A program made the translations under genes and the position numbers. Below the pieces are notes generated by a model. That model had not been told where the DNA came from. It ran no database searches and worked only from the letters and a program-made list of their open reading frames with translations. DNA of 64,000 nucleotides from Pseudomonas sp. S06B 330 (GTDB taxonomy: Bacteria; Pseudomonadota; Gammaproteobacteria; Pseudomonadales; Pseudomonadaceae): the NCBI RefSeq assembly GCF_002845275.2, contig NZ_CP088149.1, positions 3,220,501 through 3,284,500 on the forward strand, in the 5' to 3' direction. Position 1 is the stretch's first letter; each line of letters begins with the position of its first letter. This document shows positions 8,365 to 17,544 of this stretch, one piece after another.

Positions 8365-10051
8365 AAGCCACTCCTTGTTGTGTTGGGTTGCAGACTTGCC
8401 TTGCGATCGCATCACCTGCGCGACGCCCTGAGAACACACAATCGGCCAGCGACAGGCCACTGATATACAAATGCGAAGGGATACCCAGGGCCGTACGCCC
8501 GGCGGCATACAAGCCGGAGATAGGCTGACCTTGCGCGTCAAGGGCAGCGCCCGTGTCTTCATCCACTTTCAGCCCGCCCAAGGTCAGCGCGCCAAGGGGA
8601 AAGATCGGGTTACCTACCGAAATGTCACAGGCGTAAAACGGCCCCTGATCGAGGACCTGACGGCTGCCGGGGGATTTCCCGAAAGCATCTTCGGCCTCAC
8701 CACGGGCTGCGGCATTGTTGCGCTGCAGGGCCTGGCTCAAGGCCTCGACCTGCATGCCGCTGGCCTTGGCCAACTGTGCAGCGGTCTTGCCCTTGCGTGG
8801 TTTGCACAGCATCAGCATCAAGGCAGGCAAGCTCTGGAACCACCAGTACCCGCCAAACAGCGCCTGGCGAATGGCCTTAGCCCGCAGCCTGGCATCAAGC
8901 ACTAGCCAGGCACGACCGCCCTGCTCCTCCATCAAGGGCTGGCCCAGGGTGGCGCCATAGACTTCCTCGTTACAGAAGCGTTGGCCCTCACGGTTGACCA
9001 CGATCCCTTTCGGCCAGCAGTGCGGTGGATTGATGAAGCGCCAGGCCGATACCCGCTCCAGCCCGGCGCTGGCTGCCCCGGCACTCTGACCCAGGCGCAA
9101 GCCACTGCCATCGCAACCGGTGGCACCGACCTTGAAGTTGCGTCGGTAGTCCGGCGCATGCTCGCGCATCAGCTCACGGTTGAAGATAAAGCCGCCGGTG
9201 CTGAGTACTACTCCCTGGCGCGCGCGCACCCGATAAGGCCGTGCGTGTTCGCGTTCCAGTTGGCTGACGCGCTGGCGCAAGCGGTCGCAGTAGCCCGGTG
9301 CGAAGTTCTGCCAGCGTTCGGCGCGGGCAGCCAGGCGTGCGTGGGTCTTGGCCGCTTCGCTACCAGGTGGCAGGCGCCACAGTTCGGCACCGATCACCCG
9401 GCCCTGGTTGTCCTGAACCAAGCGCCGGGCCGCCGATTGCAGCAACGGCCGTACTCCGGCCTTGAGGCAGGCGCTGTGCAGGTGAGCGTAAAGCACCGCG
9501 CCACATTGGCCCTTGCCCACGGTGCGATGGCCGCGGGGTGCGGGCGGCTGGCTGCCGGTGTGCGACGGCACCAGTTCGTTACCCGAATAGTAGAGAAAAT
9601 AGCCATCAGCCGGATACGAGGTCTTGCCGCCTGGCGGCATCTCATGACTGTAGGGCGCGCCGTGGCTTTGCAGCCATTCGAGGTTGGCCACACTCTGCTC
9701 GCAGAATCGCTGCAGAGTGTTATCGCTGACCACGCCGCAGGTTTCGTGCTTGAGGTAATCGAACATCGCTTGCGGGCTGTCGCTAATGCCAGCGGCGCGC
9801 TGCTGACGGGTACCACCGCCGGCGTACACCACGCCGCCACTCTTGGCACTGGCACCGCCGCCAGTGAAGCGGTCGGCAATCAGCACATCGACACCATTGG
9901 CCCGGGCTTCGAGGGCGGCACAGGCACCCGCCGCCCCCCAGCCGATGACCAGCACGTCACACTGCTCATCCCACTTCAGTGTATGGCTGTCGCTGACCCG
10001 CAACGGCGCGAGGATGGCGCTGCAGCTTGAAGGGGTATCGGTCGTCTGCAT
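8342..10051 (-). CDS. FAD-binding 3-oxosteroid dehydrogenase, delta4-(5-alpha) type
   Basis: A 569-residue flavoprotein of the fumarate reductase/KstD superfamily. The dinucleotide-binding motif is DVLVIGWGAAGACAALEA (about 32-49), with Gly-Trp-Gly where many relatives have GxGxxG. The segments ADGYFLYYSGNELV and, near the C-terminus, HLYISGLSLADCVFSGRRAG resemble the delta4-(5-alpha)-3-ketosteroid dehydrogenase branch (TesI-like) rather than delta1 enzymes. Such enzymes introduce the 4,5 double bond into 5-reduced 3-oxosteroids, a step needed for 5-beta bile acids. It lies 8 bases after the KstD gene, so the two steps of ring A desaturation appear to be coded together. Branch assignment is from motif memory; a phylogeny would settle it. 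Confidence 0.82.
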   Translation of the reverse strand: MQTTDTPSSCSAILAPLRVSDSHTLKWDEQCDVLVIGWGAAGACAALEARANGVDVLIADRFTGGGASAKSGGVVYAGGGTRQQRAAGISDSPQAMFDYLKHETCGVVSDNTLQRFCEQSVANLEWLQSHGAPYSHEMPPGGKTSYPADGYFLYYSGNELVPSHTGSQPPAPRGHRTVGKGQCGAVLYAHLHSACLKAGVRPLLQSAARRLVQDNQGRVIGAELWRLPPGSEAAKTHARLAARAERWQNFAPGYCDRLRQRVSQLEREHARPYRVRARQGVVLSTGGFIFNRELMREHAPDYRRNFKVGATGCDGSGLRLGQSAGAASAGLERVSAWRFINPPHCWPKGIVVNREGQRFCNEEVYGATLGQPLMEEQGGRAWLVLDARLRAKAIRQALFGGYWWFQSLPALMLMLCKPRKGKTAAQLAKASGMQVEALSQALQRNNAAARGEAEDAFGKSPGSRQVLDQGPFYACDISVGNPIFPLGALTLGGLKVDEDTGAALDAQGQPISGLYAAGRTALGIPSHLYISGLSLADCVFSGRRAGDAIARQVCNPTQQGVAYDTTSAR

Positions 10052-10059
10052 GACAGCTC

Positions 10060-11769
10060 CTAGCGTTGGCTGGCAAGGTGATTAGCGGCCACATAGGCGA
10101 AAGTCAGCGCCGGCCCCAGGGTGCCACCGGCACCGGGATAGCGGGTGCCCATGACCGAGGCCGAGCAGTTGCCGATGGCATACAGGCCGCTGATCGGCTG
10201 GCCATCCTCACGCACCACCTGGGCATCGGCGTTGGTCAGCAGGCCGCCCTTGGTGCCGATGTCGCCGGCGTCCATGCGCATGGCATAGAAAGGCCCCTTG
10301 CGCAGCGGCGCCAGACACGGGTTGGGTTTGATGTTGCTGTCGCCGTAGTAGCGGTCGAAGACGTTGCCGCCGCGGCCAAAATCCGGATCGACGCCAGTGC
10401 GGGCGTAGTCATTGACTTTGGCCACGGTGTTTTCCAGCCCGGCGGCGTCAACGCCGATCAACTGCGCCAGCTCAGCCAGGGTGTCGGCTTTCCAGTACAG
10501 GGCATTGCGCCACTCCTTACGCAGGCGGCTGTCGGGCATGACCTGGGCCGGCATCAACGGGCCCATGGCGTAGTGCTGGCGGAAGTGACCGTCAAAGACC
10601 ACCCAGGCCGGTACGCTGTTGCCGCCGGTAACCTGGTTGTCGTGGTACATGGCGTCGACAAACTCCAGGTACGGCGCCGCCTCATTGACGAAACGCTGGC
10701 CCAGGCCATTGACCACAATGGCACCGGGGAACGCCCGCTCGGCAAAGATGCCACGGGGCTTTTCCTCGCCGGGCACGGCGATGGTCGGCGCCCACCAGGC
10801 CCAGTCCATCAACGCCGTGGCCGCACCCTGGGCCATGCCGGCCTGCAACGCGGCACCGGTATTGTTGCCCGGCGGTGTGGCACTCCAGGCCATGCGCGTC
10901 GGTTGCGGCAGGTACTGCTCACGCAGCGCCTGGTTTTGCTCGAAACCACCGGAGCCCAGAATCACGCCGTGGCGCGCCTTGAGAGCCAGTTCGCGGCCGT
11001 CGCGGGTCACCGTCACGCCAGTGATTCGCCCGTTTTCGCTGATCAGACTGGCGAAGTCGGTGTTCAGCCACAGCGGTACATTGCGGTCCATCAACGAACG
11101 GCGCAGCGAAGCCACCAGCGAACTGCCCAAGGCGGCGCGGCGGTCATACTTGCTCTTGCGCCGCCATTTGAAATCGAGCTTGTAGCGCAGCATCAAGCCG
11201 AGGATCAGCAACTGCCAACCAAAGCCTCGGGCCATGGCCTTGTGCGCATGGCGGGCAGTCCAGGCGATGCGGCCCATCAGCAGGGTTGAGGGCGACGGCT
11301 TGCGCAGGTTGTCCAGTTCCTCACCCAACAGGCTGGTGTCGAACAGCTCAGGGTCCAGGGTGCGACCGCCTGGCAAGGAACCGGGCAGATCTGGGTAGTA
11401 GTCTGGGTACTTTTCCGCCACCGCATAGCGCACGCGGCTGGTGCGGGTGAGGGTCTCGATCATCTTCGGCGCGTTGACCAGGTAGGCGCGCAAACGCGCT
11501 TCCTCGACCTGGTCACCGGCGGCGGCCTTCAGGTAGGTCAAGGCCTGTTCGACGCTGTCGTTACCGCCCTTGCGGGAGAAGTAGTGATTGTTCGGAATCC
11601 AGATACCGCCGCCGGAAATCGCCGAGGTGCCGCCGTACTTGTCGCTCTTTTCCACGATCAGCACACTGAAGCCCTGATCGGCGAGAAATACCGCCGAGGC
11701 CATGGCCCCGGCACCCGAACCGACGACAATGACGTCGTAGGCCGTTTGAGTCTGAACTTGAGCTGTCAT
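10060..11769 (-). CDS. kstD: 3-ketosteroid delta1-dehydrogenase
   Basis: A 569-residue flavoprotein starting MTAQVQTQTAYDVIVVG. The FAD motif VGSGAGAMASAVFLADQG is at the N-terminus, followed by KYGGTSAISGGGIWIPN, typical of the KstD family. Near the C-terminus RYPGAGGTLGPALTF places a Tyr four residues before a Gly, matching the Tyr487/Gly491 pair of Rhodococcus KstD1 that binds the 3-keto group. The enzyme removes hydrogens from C1 and C2 of ring A, preparing the nucleus for opening. I chose the start at 11769; the frame extends to 11988, but that part has no family similarity and crosses a candidate operator at 11832-11845. It leads a three-gene operon with the delta4-type flavoprotein and an SDR. 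Confidence 0.9.
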   Translation of the reverse strand: MTAQVQTQTAYDVIVVGSGAGAMASAVFLADQGFSVLIVEKSDKYGGTSAISGGGIWIPNNHYFSRKGGNDSVEQALTYLKAAAGDQVEEARLRAYLVNAPKMIETLTRTSRVRYAVAEKYPDYYPDLPGSLPGGRTLDPELFDTSLLGEELDNLRKPSPSTLLMGRIAWTARHAHKAMARGFGWQLLILGLMLRYKLDFKWRRKSKYDRRAALGSSLVASLRRSLMDRNVPLWLNTDFASLISENGRITGVTVTRDGRELALKARHGVILGSGGFEQNQALREQYLPQPTRMAWSATPPGNNTGAALQAGMAQGAATALMDWAWWAPTIAVPGEEKPRGIFAERAFPGAIVVNGLGQRFVNEAAPYLEFVDAMYHDNQVTGGNSVPAWVVFDGHFRQHYAMGPLMPAQVMPDSRLRKEWRNALYWKADTLAELAQLIGVDAAGLENTVAKVNDYARTGVDPDFGRGGNVFDRYYGDSNIKPNPCLAPLRKGPFYAMRMDAGDIGTKGGLLTNADAQVVREDGQPISGLYAIGNCSASVMGTRYPGAGGTLGPALTFAYVAANHLASQR

Positions 11770-11831
11770 TATTGTTATGCCATTGGCTGAAGGACAGCGT
11801 CGATGATCGACTCCGTGTCTGGCGGGCTCAT

Positions 11832-11845
11832 CGTCAATCCGGACT
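11832..11845. promoter_or_regulatory. Candidate operator upstream of kstD
   Basis: CGTCAATCCGGACT lies 63 bases before the kstD start. It shares the CGTC and CGGAC blocks, at identical spacing, with the sites at 6638 and 15030, but it is a weak palindrome on its own. It is listed because the shared spacing recurs at three steroid-gene promoter regions. Confidence 0.35.
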
Positions 11846-11905
11846 AGATGGGGACCTACCCCTGTCAGCCGTTGCGCTGCGTCTGCATCGCTGGCCAGGC
11901 GATAA

Positions 11906-13483
11906 TCAGACAACGAGGGCGCGCTTGCCCGCCCAAGGCTGTGCCTGCTCCATCTGCCGGGCCAGGCGCAATAAGCCATCCTCCCCACCCAGGCGTGCGG
12001 TGAACATCATGCCCACCGGCAAGCCCTCCTCGCTCCAGCCCAGCGGCAGCGAGATGGCTGGCTGCCCGCTGACGTTGGCCAGCGCAGTAAACCCGGCACT
12101 GCCCATCGCATGCTGGGCGTAACTGTCCCAAGGCTGATCCAGCGACAACAGCCCAATACGCGGGGTCAGGTTGGCCGTCACGGGTGAAAGGATCAGGTCA
12201 AAACGCTCAAAGTGACTTTCCATCAACGCGCCAATAGCCTCAAACGACTGCCGCGCCCGATACAATCCCTCGCCCGTGGTTCCCCGCGCCCGTTCAAGCA
12301 CCACCTGGGTGATCTTCTCCAGGTCCTGTGCCGTTACCGCCCGTCCCAGCACCTGCTCTCGATCTTTCACCAGGGTGGTCAGGGCCGTGCCGATAACTGT
12401 GCCATGAGCACCGAACATCTGACGCGGATCGACCCCCAGTGTCAGTTCCTCCAGCTCATGCCCCAGCCCCGTCAATTGTTTGATGGTCTGCTCCAGGGCC
12501 GCGGCAATCGCCGGCTCCAACGGTGAGCCGGTCAACGACTGACGCACCACCGCGATGCGCAATTTGCCGGGTTCGCGCTCAAGCTCCTCAATGTAAGGCC
12601 GGGTCAAAGGCGCACTCCAGTACGGGCTACCCGCCTCATGGCCCTGCCCCACATCAAGAAACAAGGCCATGTCGCGAACACTGCGCGACACCACATTGCC
12701 GACACTGGCACCAAACCAGCCTTCAAAATGCCCCGGACCGCTAGGCGTGCGGTAGCGGCTGGGCTTTAGCCCGACCAAGCCACAATAAGACGCCGGAATA
12801 CGGATCGAGCCACCGCCGTCGGTAGCATGCGCCACCGGCACGATCCCGGCCGCCACGGCACTGGCCGCGCCGCCGGAGGAGCCACCCGCGCTGTGTTCCA
12901 GGTTCCAGGGGTTGCGGGTCTGCCCCCAGAGCAGCGACTCGGTGGTGGTGGTCAGGCCGAACTCCGGGCAGGTTGTCTTGCCAAACGGCACGGCGCCGGC
13001 CAGCTCGTAACGGCTGATCAGCGTGCTGGTGCGGGTCGCCGGCGGTGCATCCTTGAACAAACGACTGCCGTTGCTGGTGACCGTGCCTTTAAGGTAGGTG
13101 TTGAGGTCCTTGATCAATATTGGCACCCCGGCCAACGCGCCCTCGGTAAGAGGCTTGCCACGTTGAGCGAGCAGCGCGCGGGCATAGTCTTCATGCAGCA
13201 TGTTGACCGCCTTGACCTTGCCATTGACCGCGCTGCAACGCGCCAGGGCTGCGGCCAGCAGGTCTTCAGCGCTAAGCTCCCCCTTGCGCACCGCCTCACT
13301 CATGGCCCAGGCATCCAGGCCCTGATACTCACGGTCCGAAAGACCGGCAGCACGGGCATCGGCAAAGCGTCCGAGCATACCGACACCCGCCACCAAGGCA
13401 CCCGCCTTGAGCACGCTACGCCGGGGCCAAATGCCAGGCGCTTCAGTGGTTGAAGACGGGGTTTCGCTGCGGTACTCGGTCAT
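11906..13483 (-). CDS. Tat-exported amidase-signature hydrolase
   Basis: A 525-residue amidase-signature enzyme. A twin-arginine signal is visible: Arg-Arg in [17 protein letters not shown], followed by a hydrophobic stretch and a site near ADARAA, so it should act in the periplasm. The catalytic Ser-cisSer-Lys system is present: Lys in [11 protein letters not shown], the Gly/Ser loop [15 protein letters not shown], and the nucleophile Ser in [19 protein letters not shown]. The start at 13483 has AGGAAG five bases upstream; an ATG at 13510 is possible. It follows the aldehyde dehydrogenase gene by 51 bases. In a bile-acid cluster a periplasmic amidase could remove glycine or taurine from conjugated bile salts; this is inference. 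Confidence 0.9.
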   Translation of the reverse strand: MTEYRSETPSSTTEAPGIWPRRSVLKAGALVAGVGMLGRFADARAAGLSDREYQGLDAWAMSEAVRKGELSAEDLLAAALARCSAVNGKVKAVNMLHEDYARALLAQRGKPLTEGALAGVPILIKDLNTYLKGTVTSNGSRLFKDAPPATRTSTLISRYELAGAVPFGKTTCPEFGLTTTTESLLWGQTRNPWNLEHSAGGSSGGAASAVAAGIVPVAHATDGGGSIRIPASYCGLVGLKPSRYRTPSGPGHFEGWFGASVGNVVSRSVRDMALFLDVGQGHEAGSPYWSAPLTRPYIEELEREPGKLRIAVVRQSLTGSPLEPAIAAALEQTIKQLTGLGHELEELTLGVDPRQMFGAHGTVIGTALTTLVKDREQVLGRAVTAQDLEKITQVVLERARGTTGEGLYRARQSFEAIGALMESHFERFDLILSPVTANLTPRIGLLSLDQPWDSYAQHAMGSAGFTALANVSGQPAISLPLGWSEEGLPVGMMFTARLGGEDGLLRLARQMEQAQPWAGKRALVV

Positions 13484-13534
13484 GGCTACTTCCTGTTCAA
13501 GGTTCAACAATCGGGCATCGACGGGGTGGGACTA

Positions 13535-14962
13535 TCAATCGGCAGTGACCATCGCGGACATCGCCGCCAGGTAGTGCTCGCCGTAAGGTGGCAACACACC
13601 CCACTCACGACGCGGGTCATGGGCCGGGGCCTTGAACACGGTACGCATGTGGCTGAATTCGAGGAAGCCCTCGCGACCGTGATAATGCCCCAGTCCAGAA
13701 GCCCCGACTCCGCCGAAAGGCGCGTCGTGCATGGCCGCATGCATCATGACCTCGTTGATGGTCACGCCGCCAGACAGGCTGTGCTCAAGCACATGACGCT
13801 GCTCGTCCAGGTCGGCACCGAAGTAATACAGCGCCAACGGCCGTGGCCGCGCATTGATGTCGGCCAGTACCGGATCAAGTTGCTGATAGGTCAGCACCAC
13901 CAGCGCCGGGCCGAAAATCTCCTCACGCATGATCAGGCTGTCATGCGGTGGGTTGATCACCACCTGTAGCGGACGCCGACGATCACCGATATCCAGCGGT
14001 ACAGCCTCAGGCAGGCATTCGACCCGTGCGCCCAGGTTGCGCGCCTCCTGCACATAGCTTTCCACCCGCTCGACATGGCGCTGATTGACCACGGCAACGA
14101 CATCCGGGTTGCCGGCCACCGTCGGGTTGAGCTCTGAGTAGGCGCTGCGCAAAGCAAGGAGAAACGCTTCGAGGCTGGCCTCGGGTACATAGACCAGGTC
14201 CGGGTTGATGCAGATCTGCCCGCCGTTGCTGGCCTTGGCCACGGCGATACTGAAGGCAGCACGCGTAAGGTCAGCACTGGACGAGACAATCACCGGCGAC
14301 TTGCCGCCCAGCTCCAGGGTCACCGGCACCAGATTTTGTGCAGCGTTGCGCATCACCGAACGCCCGACCTCGGTGCTGCCGGTGAACACCAGGTGATCGA
14401 AAGGCTGCGCGGAAAACACCTTGGCCACTGACGAATCGCCGGTAATGACCGCGACGTCCAGCGGGTCGATGTGCTCGGCAAACAGCTGCTCCAGCAACTG
14501 CGCGGTGCGCGGCACCACATCGGACGGTTTGAGGATGGCCCGGTTACCCGCCGCCAGGGCGGAGGCCAGCGGGCTGAGCAAGGTGTACAACGGCGCATTC
14601 CAGGTACCAATGATACCGACGCTGCCCTTGGGCTGGTGCATCACCCAGGCTTCGGCGCCCAACAGATCATAGGGTGCAAACGGCTGGCGCTGCTCATCCT
14701 GCATCCAGCCTTCAAGGTGGTCGCGGGCGTGCTTGAGCGAAGCCAGGGCGCCCAGCACATCATTCATCAGCGAAAAGCCGGCAGGCCGGCCGCCGAAATC
14801 CAGGTCAATCGCTTCCGTCAGTTGGGCATGGTGGCGCACCAGCAACTCGATCACCTGCTGCAAGCGCTGGCGGCGCGTCTGCGCGCTGACCGCGCCAGCG
14901 CTGTTGAAGGCCTGCTTCTGGCTGGCCAGCAGACGGGTCAATGTATCTACGGATGAAGTCAT
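13535..14962 (-). CDS. Aldehyde dehydrogenase, coniferyl-aldehyde dehydrogenase-like
   Basis: A 475-residue NAD(P)-dependent aldehyde dehydrogenase. The start MTSSVDTLTRLLASQ at 14962 follows AAGGGGAA. The glycine loop FTGSTEVGRSVM, the catalytic Glu in VTLELGGKSPVIV and the catalytic Cys in GGQICINPDLVYV are intact. Its length and the lack of an extended N-terminus place it with the class-3-like ALDHs (CalB type). In this cluster it likely oxidises an aldehyde formed during steroid side-chain breakdown to the acid; the exact substrate cannot be told. It is divergent from the flavin reductase gene across a 177-base gap that carries two candidate operators. Confidence 0.9.
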   Translation of the reverse strand: MTSSVDTLTRLLASQKQAFNSAGAVSAQTRRQRLQQVIELLVRHHAQLTEAIDLDFGGRPAGFSLMNDVLGALASLKHARDHLEGWMQDEQRQPFAPYDLLGAEAWVMHQPKGSVGIIGTWNAPLYTLLSPLASALAAGNRAILKPSDVVPRTAQLLEQLFAEHIDPLDVAVITGDSSVAKVFSAQPFDHLVFTGSTEVGRSVMRNAAQNLVPVTLELGGKSPVIVSSSADLTRAAFSIAVAKASNGGQICINPDLVYVPEASLEAFLLALRSAYSELNPTVAGNPDVVAVVNQRHVERVESYVQEARNLGARVECLPEAVPLDIGDRRRPLQVVINPPHDSLIMREEIFGPALVVLTYQQLDPVLADINARPRPLALYYFGADLDEQRHVLEHSLSGGVTINEVMMHAAMHDAPFGGVGASGLGHYHGREGFLEFSHMRTVFKAPAHDPRREWGVLPPYGEHYLAAMSAMVTAD

Positions 14963-15029
14963 CGGGTTCCCCTTGGCTCGCATGGGTGGTGGCTGGCGCC
15001 ACATTAGCGGCGAGCAAGGGCCTGCGCCT

Positions 15030-15043
15030 CGTCCGATCGGACG
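15030..15043. promoter_or_regulatory. Perfect 14-bp palindrome, candidate operator
   Basis: CGTCCGATCGGACG is a perfect palindrome in the 177-base gap between the divergent aldehyde dehydrogenase and flavin reductase genes. It is 12/14 identical to the site at 6638-6651. A related copy lies 33 bases away at 15063-15076. Size and symmetry fit a TetR- or MarR-type dimer. Confidence 0.6.
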
Positions 15044-15062
15044 ATTACCCGGCATCTGCGTT

Positions 15063-15076
15063 AGTCCGTTAAGACG
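15063..15076. promoter_or_regulatory. Second copy of the candidate operator
   Basis: AGTCCGTTAAGACG reads on the other strand as CGTCTTAACGGACT and matches the palindrome at 15030-15043 at 10 of 14 positions. The centre-to-centre distance of 33 bases is about three helical turns, so two dimers could bind the same DNA face. Confidence 0.4.
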
Positions 15077-15139
15077 ATGTGTACACACGGCCTGCGACCA
15101 ATACTGGGATCACGAAAATCCCACCCCATGAGGTCAGTC

Positions 15140-16123
15140 ATGGCAACGCCAAACATCGGTTTCGACCCCCAGGCCTTTCGCACCGCGCTCGGCACCTTCA
15201 CCACCGGGGTCACTATCATCACCACCCAGGCCGAAGACGGCTCTCCGGTGGGCATTACCGCCAACAGTTTCAACTCGGTGTCACTCAACCCGCCGCTGGT
15301 GCTCTGGAGCCTGTCGAAAAAAGCCCGCAGCTTGCCGGTGTTCAGCAATGGCAAGCACTGGAACGTCCATGTGCTGTCTACCGAACAGGAGCAACTGTCC
15401 GGACGGTTCGCAACTCAGGGTGAGGACAAGTTCGCCGAAATCCAGTTTGACAACGGCGTCAGTGAAGCACCGCTGTTGCAGGATTGCACCGCGCGCTTCC
15501 AGTGCCGCACAGCATTCCAGTATGAAGGCGGCGATCATGTGATCTTCGTCGGCGAAGTGCTCGCGTTCGACCACAGCGAGCGTGCGCCGCTGGCATTCCA
15601 GAGCGGCCAATACGCCCTGGCCACGCGCAAGCCACGCAGTGAACTACGCCTGGCCACCACCCCGCCGCCACCGGAGTGCAGTTACACCGAAGATTTGCTC
15701 GGCTATCTGCTGGGCCGTGCCCACTACCAGTTGCTCAACGCCCTGCGCCTGTTACTTAACAACCAGCAACTGGATGAACAGGCGTTCTTCATTCTCTCGG
15801 TGCTGTGTATCCGCGACAACCTCAGCCTGGAAGAGATCAACACCTTCGTCAGCTACACCGGCCATCAAGTGACCCTGCCGAGCATGCGCTTTCTTGAACG
15901 GCAGAACCTGGTCGCAATTGAAGGCGACGCAGGACAACTGCGCTTTGTGCTCACCGCCAACGGCCGTGAAGCCTCCTTGCAACAGCTGGCATTGGCCAAG
16001 CTGGTGGAAGAAGACCTGGCCGCCAAACTGGGCCCGGCCGATGCTCAAGCCCTGAAGGTTCTGCTCAAACGCCTGATTGTGGTCAGCGACCCTGGCCTGC
16101 CTGACCTGTGGGCGCCGCGTTGA
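15140..16123 (+). CDS. Flavin reductase with C-terminal MarR-like domain
   Basis: A 327-residue protein. Residues about 1-165 form a flavin reductase domain (FRTALGTFTTGVTIITT, GITANSFNSVSLNPPLVLWSL, NVHVLS, FVGEVLAF), which supplies reduced flavin to a two-component monooxygenase. Residues about 185-327 form a helical, winged-helix-like tail (LLGRAHYQLLNALRLLL, LSLEEINTFVSYTG, RQNLVAIEGDAGQLRFVLT) resembling MarR proteins. The same layout is known from the p-hydroxyphenylacetate hydroxylase reductase C1, where the tail senses substrate. In this cluster a HsaB-like role with a ring-A monooxygenase is likely, but no oxygenase gene is in the window. The start at 15140 follows a GAGGT ribosome site. 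Confidence 0.85.
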   Translation: MATPNIGFDPQAFRTALGTFTTGVTIITTQAEDGSPVGITANSFNSVSLNPPLVLWSLSKKARSLPVFSNGKHWNVHVLSTEQEQLSGRFATQGEDKFAEIQFDNGVSEAPLLQDCTARFQCRTAFQYEGGDHVIFVGEVLAFDHSERAPLAFQSGQYALATRKPRSELRLATTPPPPECSYTEDLLGYLLGRAHYQLLNALRLLLNNQQLDEQAFFILSVLCIRDNLSLEEINTFVSYTGHQVTLPSMRFLERQNLVAIEGDAGQLRFVLTANGREASLQQLALAKLVEEDLAAKLGPADAQALKVLLKRLIVVSDPGLPDLWAPR

Positions 16124-17442
16124 CCGCCAACGCGCAAGGCATGCCGAGCGCCACGGTCGGCTGGCGCAGTCATGGCCTGTTGTTGCTGCTGGCGATGGTG
16201 TTTGCCGATAACTTTGTCGGCCGCCAGATCCTGGCGGTGATGATCGACCCGATCAAAGCCGAGTTCGGCGTCGGCGACACGGCCATGGGGCTGATTTCGG
16301 GCCTGGCCTTTGCCGCCGTGTATGCCCTACTCGGCCTGCCGGCCGGGCGCTTGGTCGACCGCCTGCCACGCACCCGCCTGCTGGCCTTATCGTGCCTGCT
16401 CTGGGCCTTGGCCACCATGGCCTGCGGCCTGGCCGGCAGTTTTATCGTGCTGGCCATTGCGCGGATGCTGGTGGCGGTGAGTGAGTCGCCGACTACGTCG
16501 GCCTCCCTGTCGCTGATCGCCGATTTGTATCCGCCACAGCGCCGCTCCTTCGCCATCAGTTGCTTTACCGCAGCGCCGACCTTTTCCTCGATCATTGGCC
16601 TGAGCATCGGCGCCTGGGTGGTTGAACACTACGGCTGGCGCACTGCTTTTTTCGCCCTCGGTGCACCCGCCCTGCTGTTTTGTGCATTGCTGGCGCGGGT
16701 CAAAGACCCGTTGCGCGGTCGTTGGGATCTGATCGCCAGTGCTCCCCCCGCGACACCTTTGCTCAGCGTGCGCCACGAGGCCCACGCCCTGTGGGCACTG
16801 CCGGCCTACCGTTGCCTGATCCTGGCCGGTGGCCTGACGACCTTGAGCTCCTATGCCATCGGCATGTGGAACACCAGTTTCCTGATTCGCTCCCACGACC
16901 TGTCGCTGCAGCATGCCGGCATGCTGGCCGGGGTCATCTGTGGCGTGGCGGCCGGCATCGGCGGCCTGTTTGCCGGCTGGCTCAATGACCGTTTGAGCCA
17001 CCGCAGTCCGCACTGGCAGATCCTCATTCCAGTTCTGGGCAATCTCACCGCCCTGACGGCATTGATCATCTACCTGCTGTGGCCGGCTGGCGTGTTGATG
17101 CAACTGGCTGGCATACCGATCCCCACCGCCATGCTCTGGTGCGCGCTGTACAGTTTCTTCGTGGTCTGGTGGGTGGCACCGTCCTATAACCTGGTCACGC
17201 AACTGGTGCCGTCCAATCGCCGCGGCACGGCCATGGCGTTGCAGACCATTGTCAGCACCCTGCTGGGGGTCGGCATTGGGCCGCTGTTGACCGGCGTGTT
17301 CAGCGACTTGCTGGTGCCACAGTTCGCTGCACAGTCGCTACGGTATGCGCTGGTGCTGGTGAGCTTGCCGTTGCTCGGCGCGTTGTTCCTGCTCTGGCGC
17401 ACAGCCGTGCATGCCCGCACGATTGGCTATGGCCGCAGGTGA
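16108..17442 (+). CDS. MFS transporter, spinster-like
   Basis: A 444-residue major facilitator protein with about twelve hydrophobic segments. The N-terminal half shows ADNFVGRQILAVMIDPIKAEF and the loop GLPAGRLVDRLPRTRLLALS, the classical MFS loop between helices 2 and 3. The GTG start at 16108 overlaps the flavin reductase end by 16 bases; an in-frame ATG at 16141 is an alternative. Cotranscription with the flavin reductase suggests uptake of a steroid or bile acid, or export of an intermediate; the sequence does not tell which. Confidence 0.88.
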   Translation: MGAALTANAQGMPSATVGWRSHGLLLLLAMVFADNFVGRQILAVMIDPIKAEFGVGDTAMGLISGLAFAAVYALLGLPAGRLVDRLPRTRLLALSCLLWALATMACGLAGSFIVLAIARMLVAVSESPTTSASLSLIADLYPPQRRSFAISCFTAAPTFSSIIGLSIGAWVVEHYGWRTAFFALGAPALLFCALLARVKDPLRGRWDLIASAPPATPLLSVRHEAHALWALPAYRCLILAGGLTTLSSYAIGMWNTSFLIRSHDLSLQHAGMLAGVICGVAAGIGGLFAGWLNDRLSHRSPHWQILIPVLGNLTALTALIIYLLWPAGVLMQLAGIPIPTAMLWCALYSFFVVWWVAPSYNLVTQLVPSNRRGTAMALQTIVSTLLGVGIGPLLTGVFSDLLVPQFAAQSLRYALVLVSLPLLGALFLLWRTAVHARTIGYGRR

Positions 17443-17544
17443 GCACGCCTGGCGTCACTGGCCTGACAACTTCCCTTACGCCCCTGTGGTTGACTAGACT
17501 CCTGGGCTGAAGGCTACGGCTGTGATCCTACGGAAACTGTGCGC

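Noticed and set aside
8981..10030. A 349-codon plus-strand frame opposite the delta4-type flavoprotein
   Set aside because: Antisense shadow without motifs.
16108..16141. Intergenic start region of the MFS gene as a separate small peptide
   Set aside because: The overlap is explained by a GTG or ATG start of the transporter; no separate small gene is supported.
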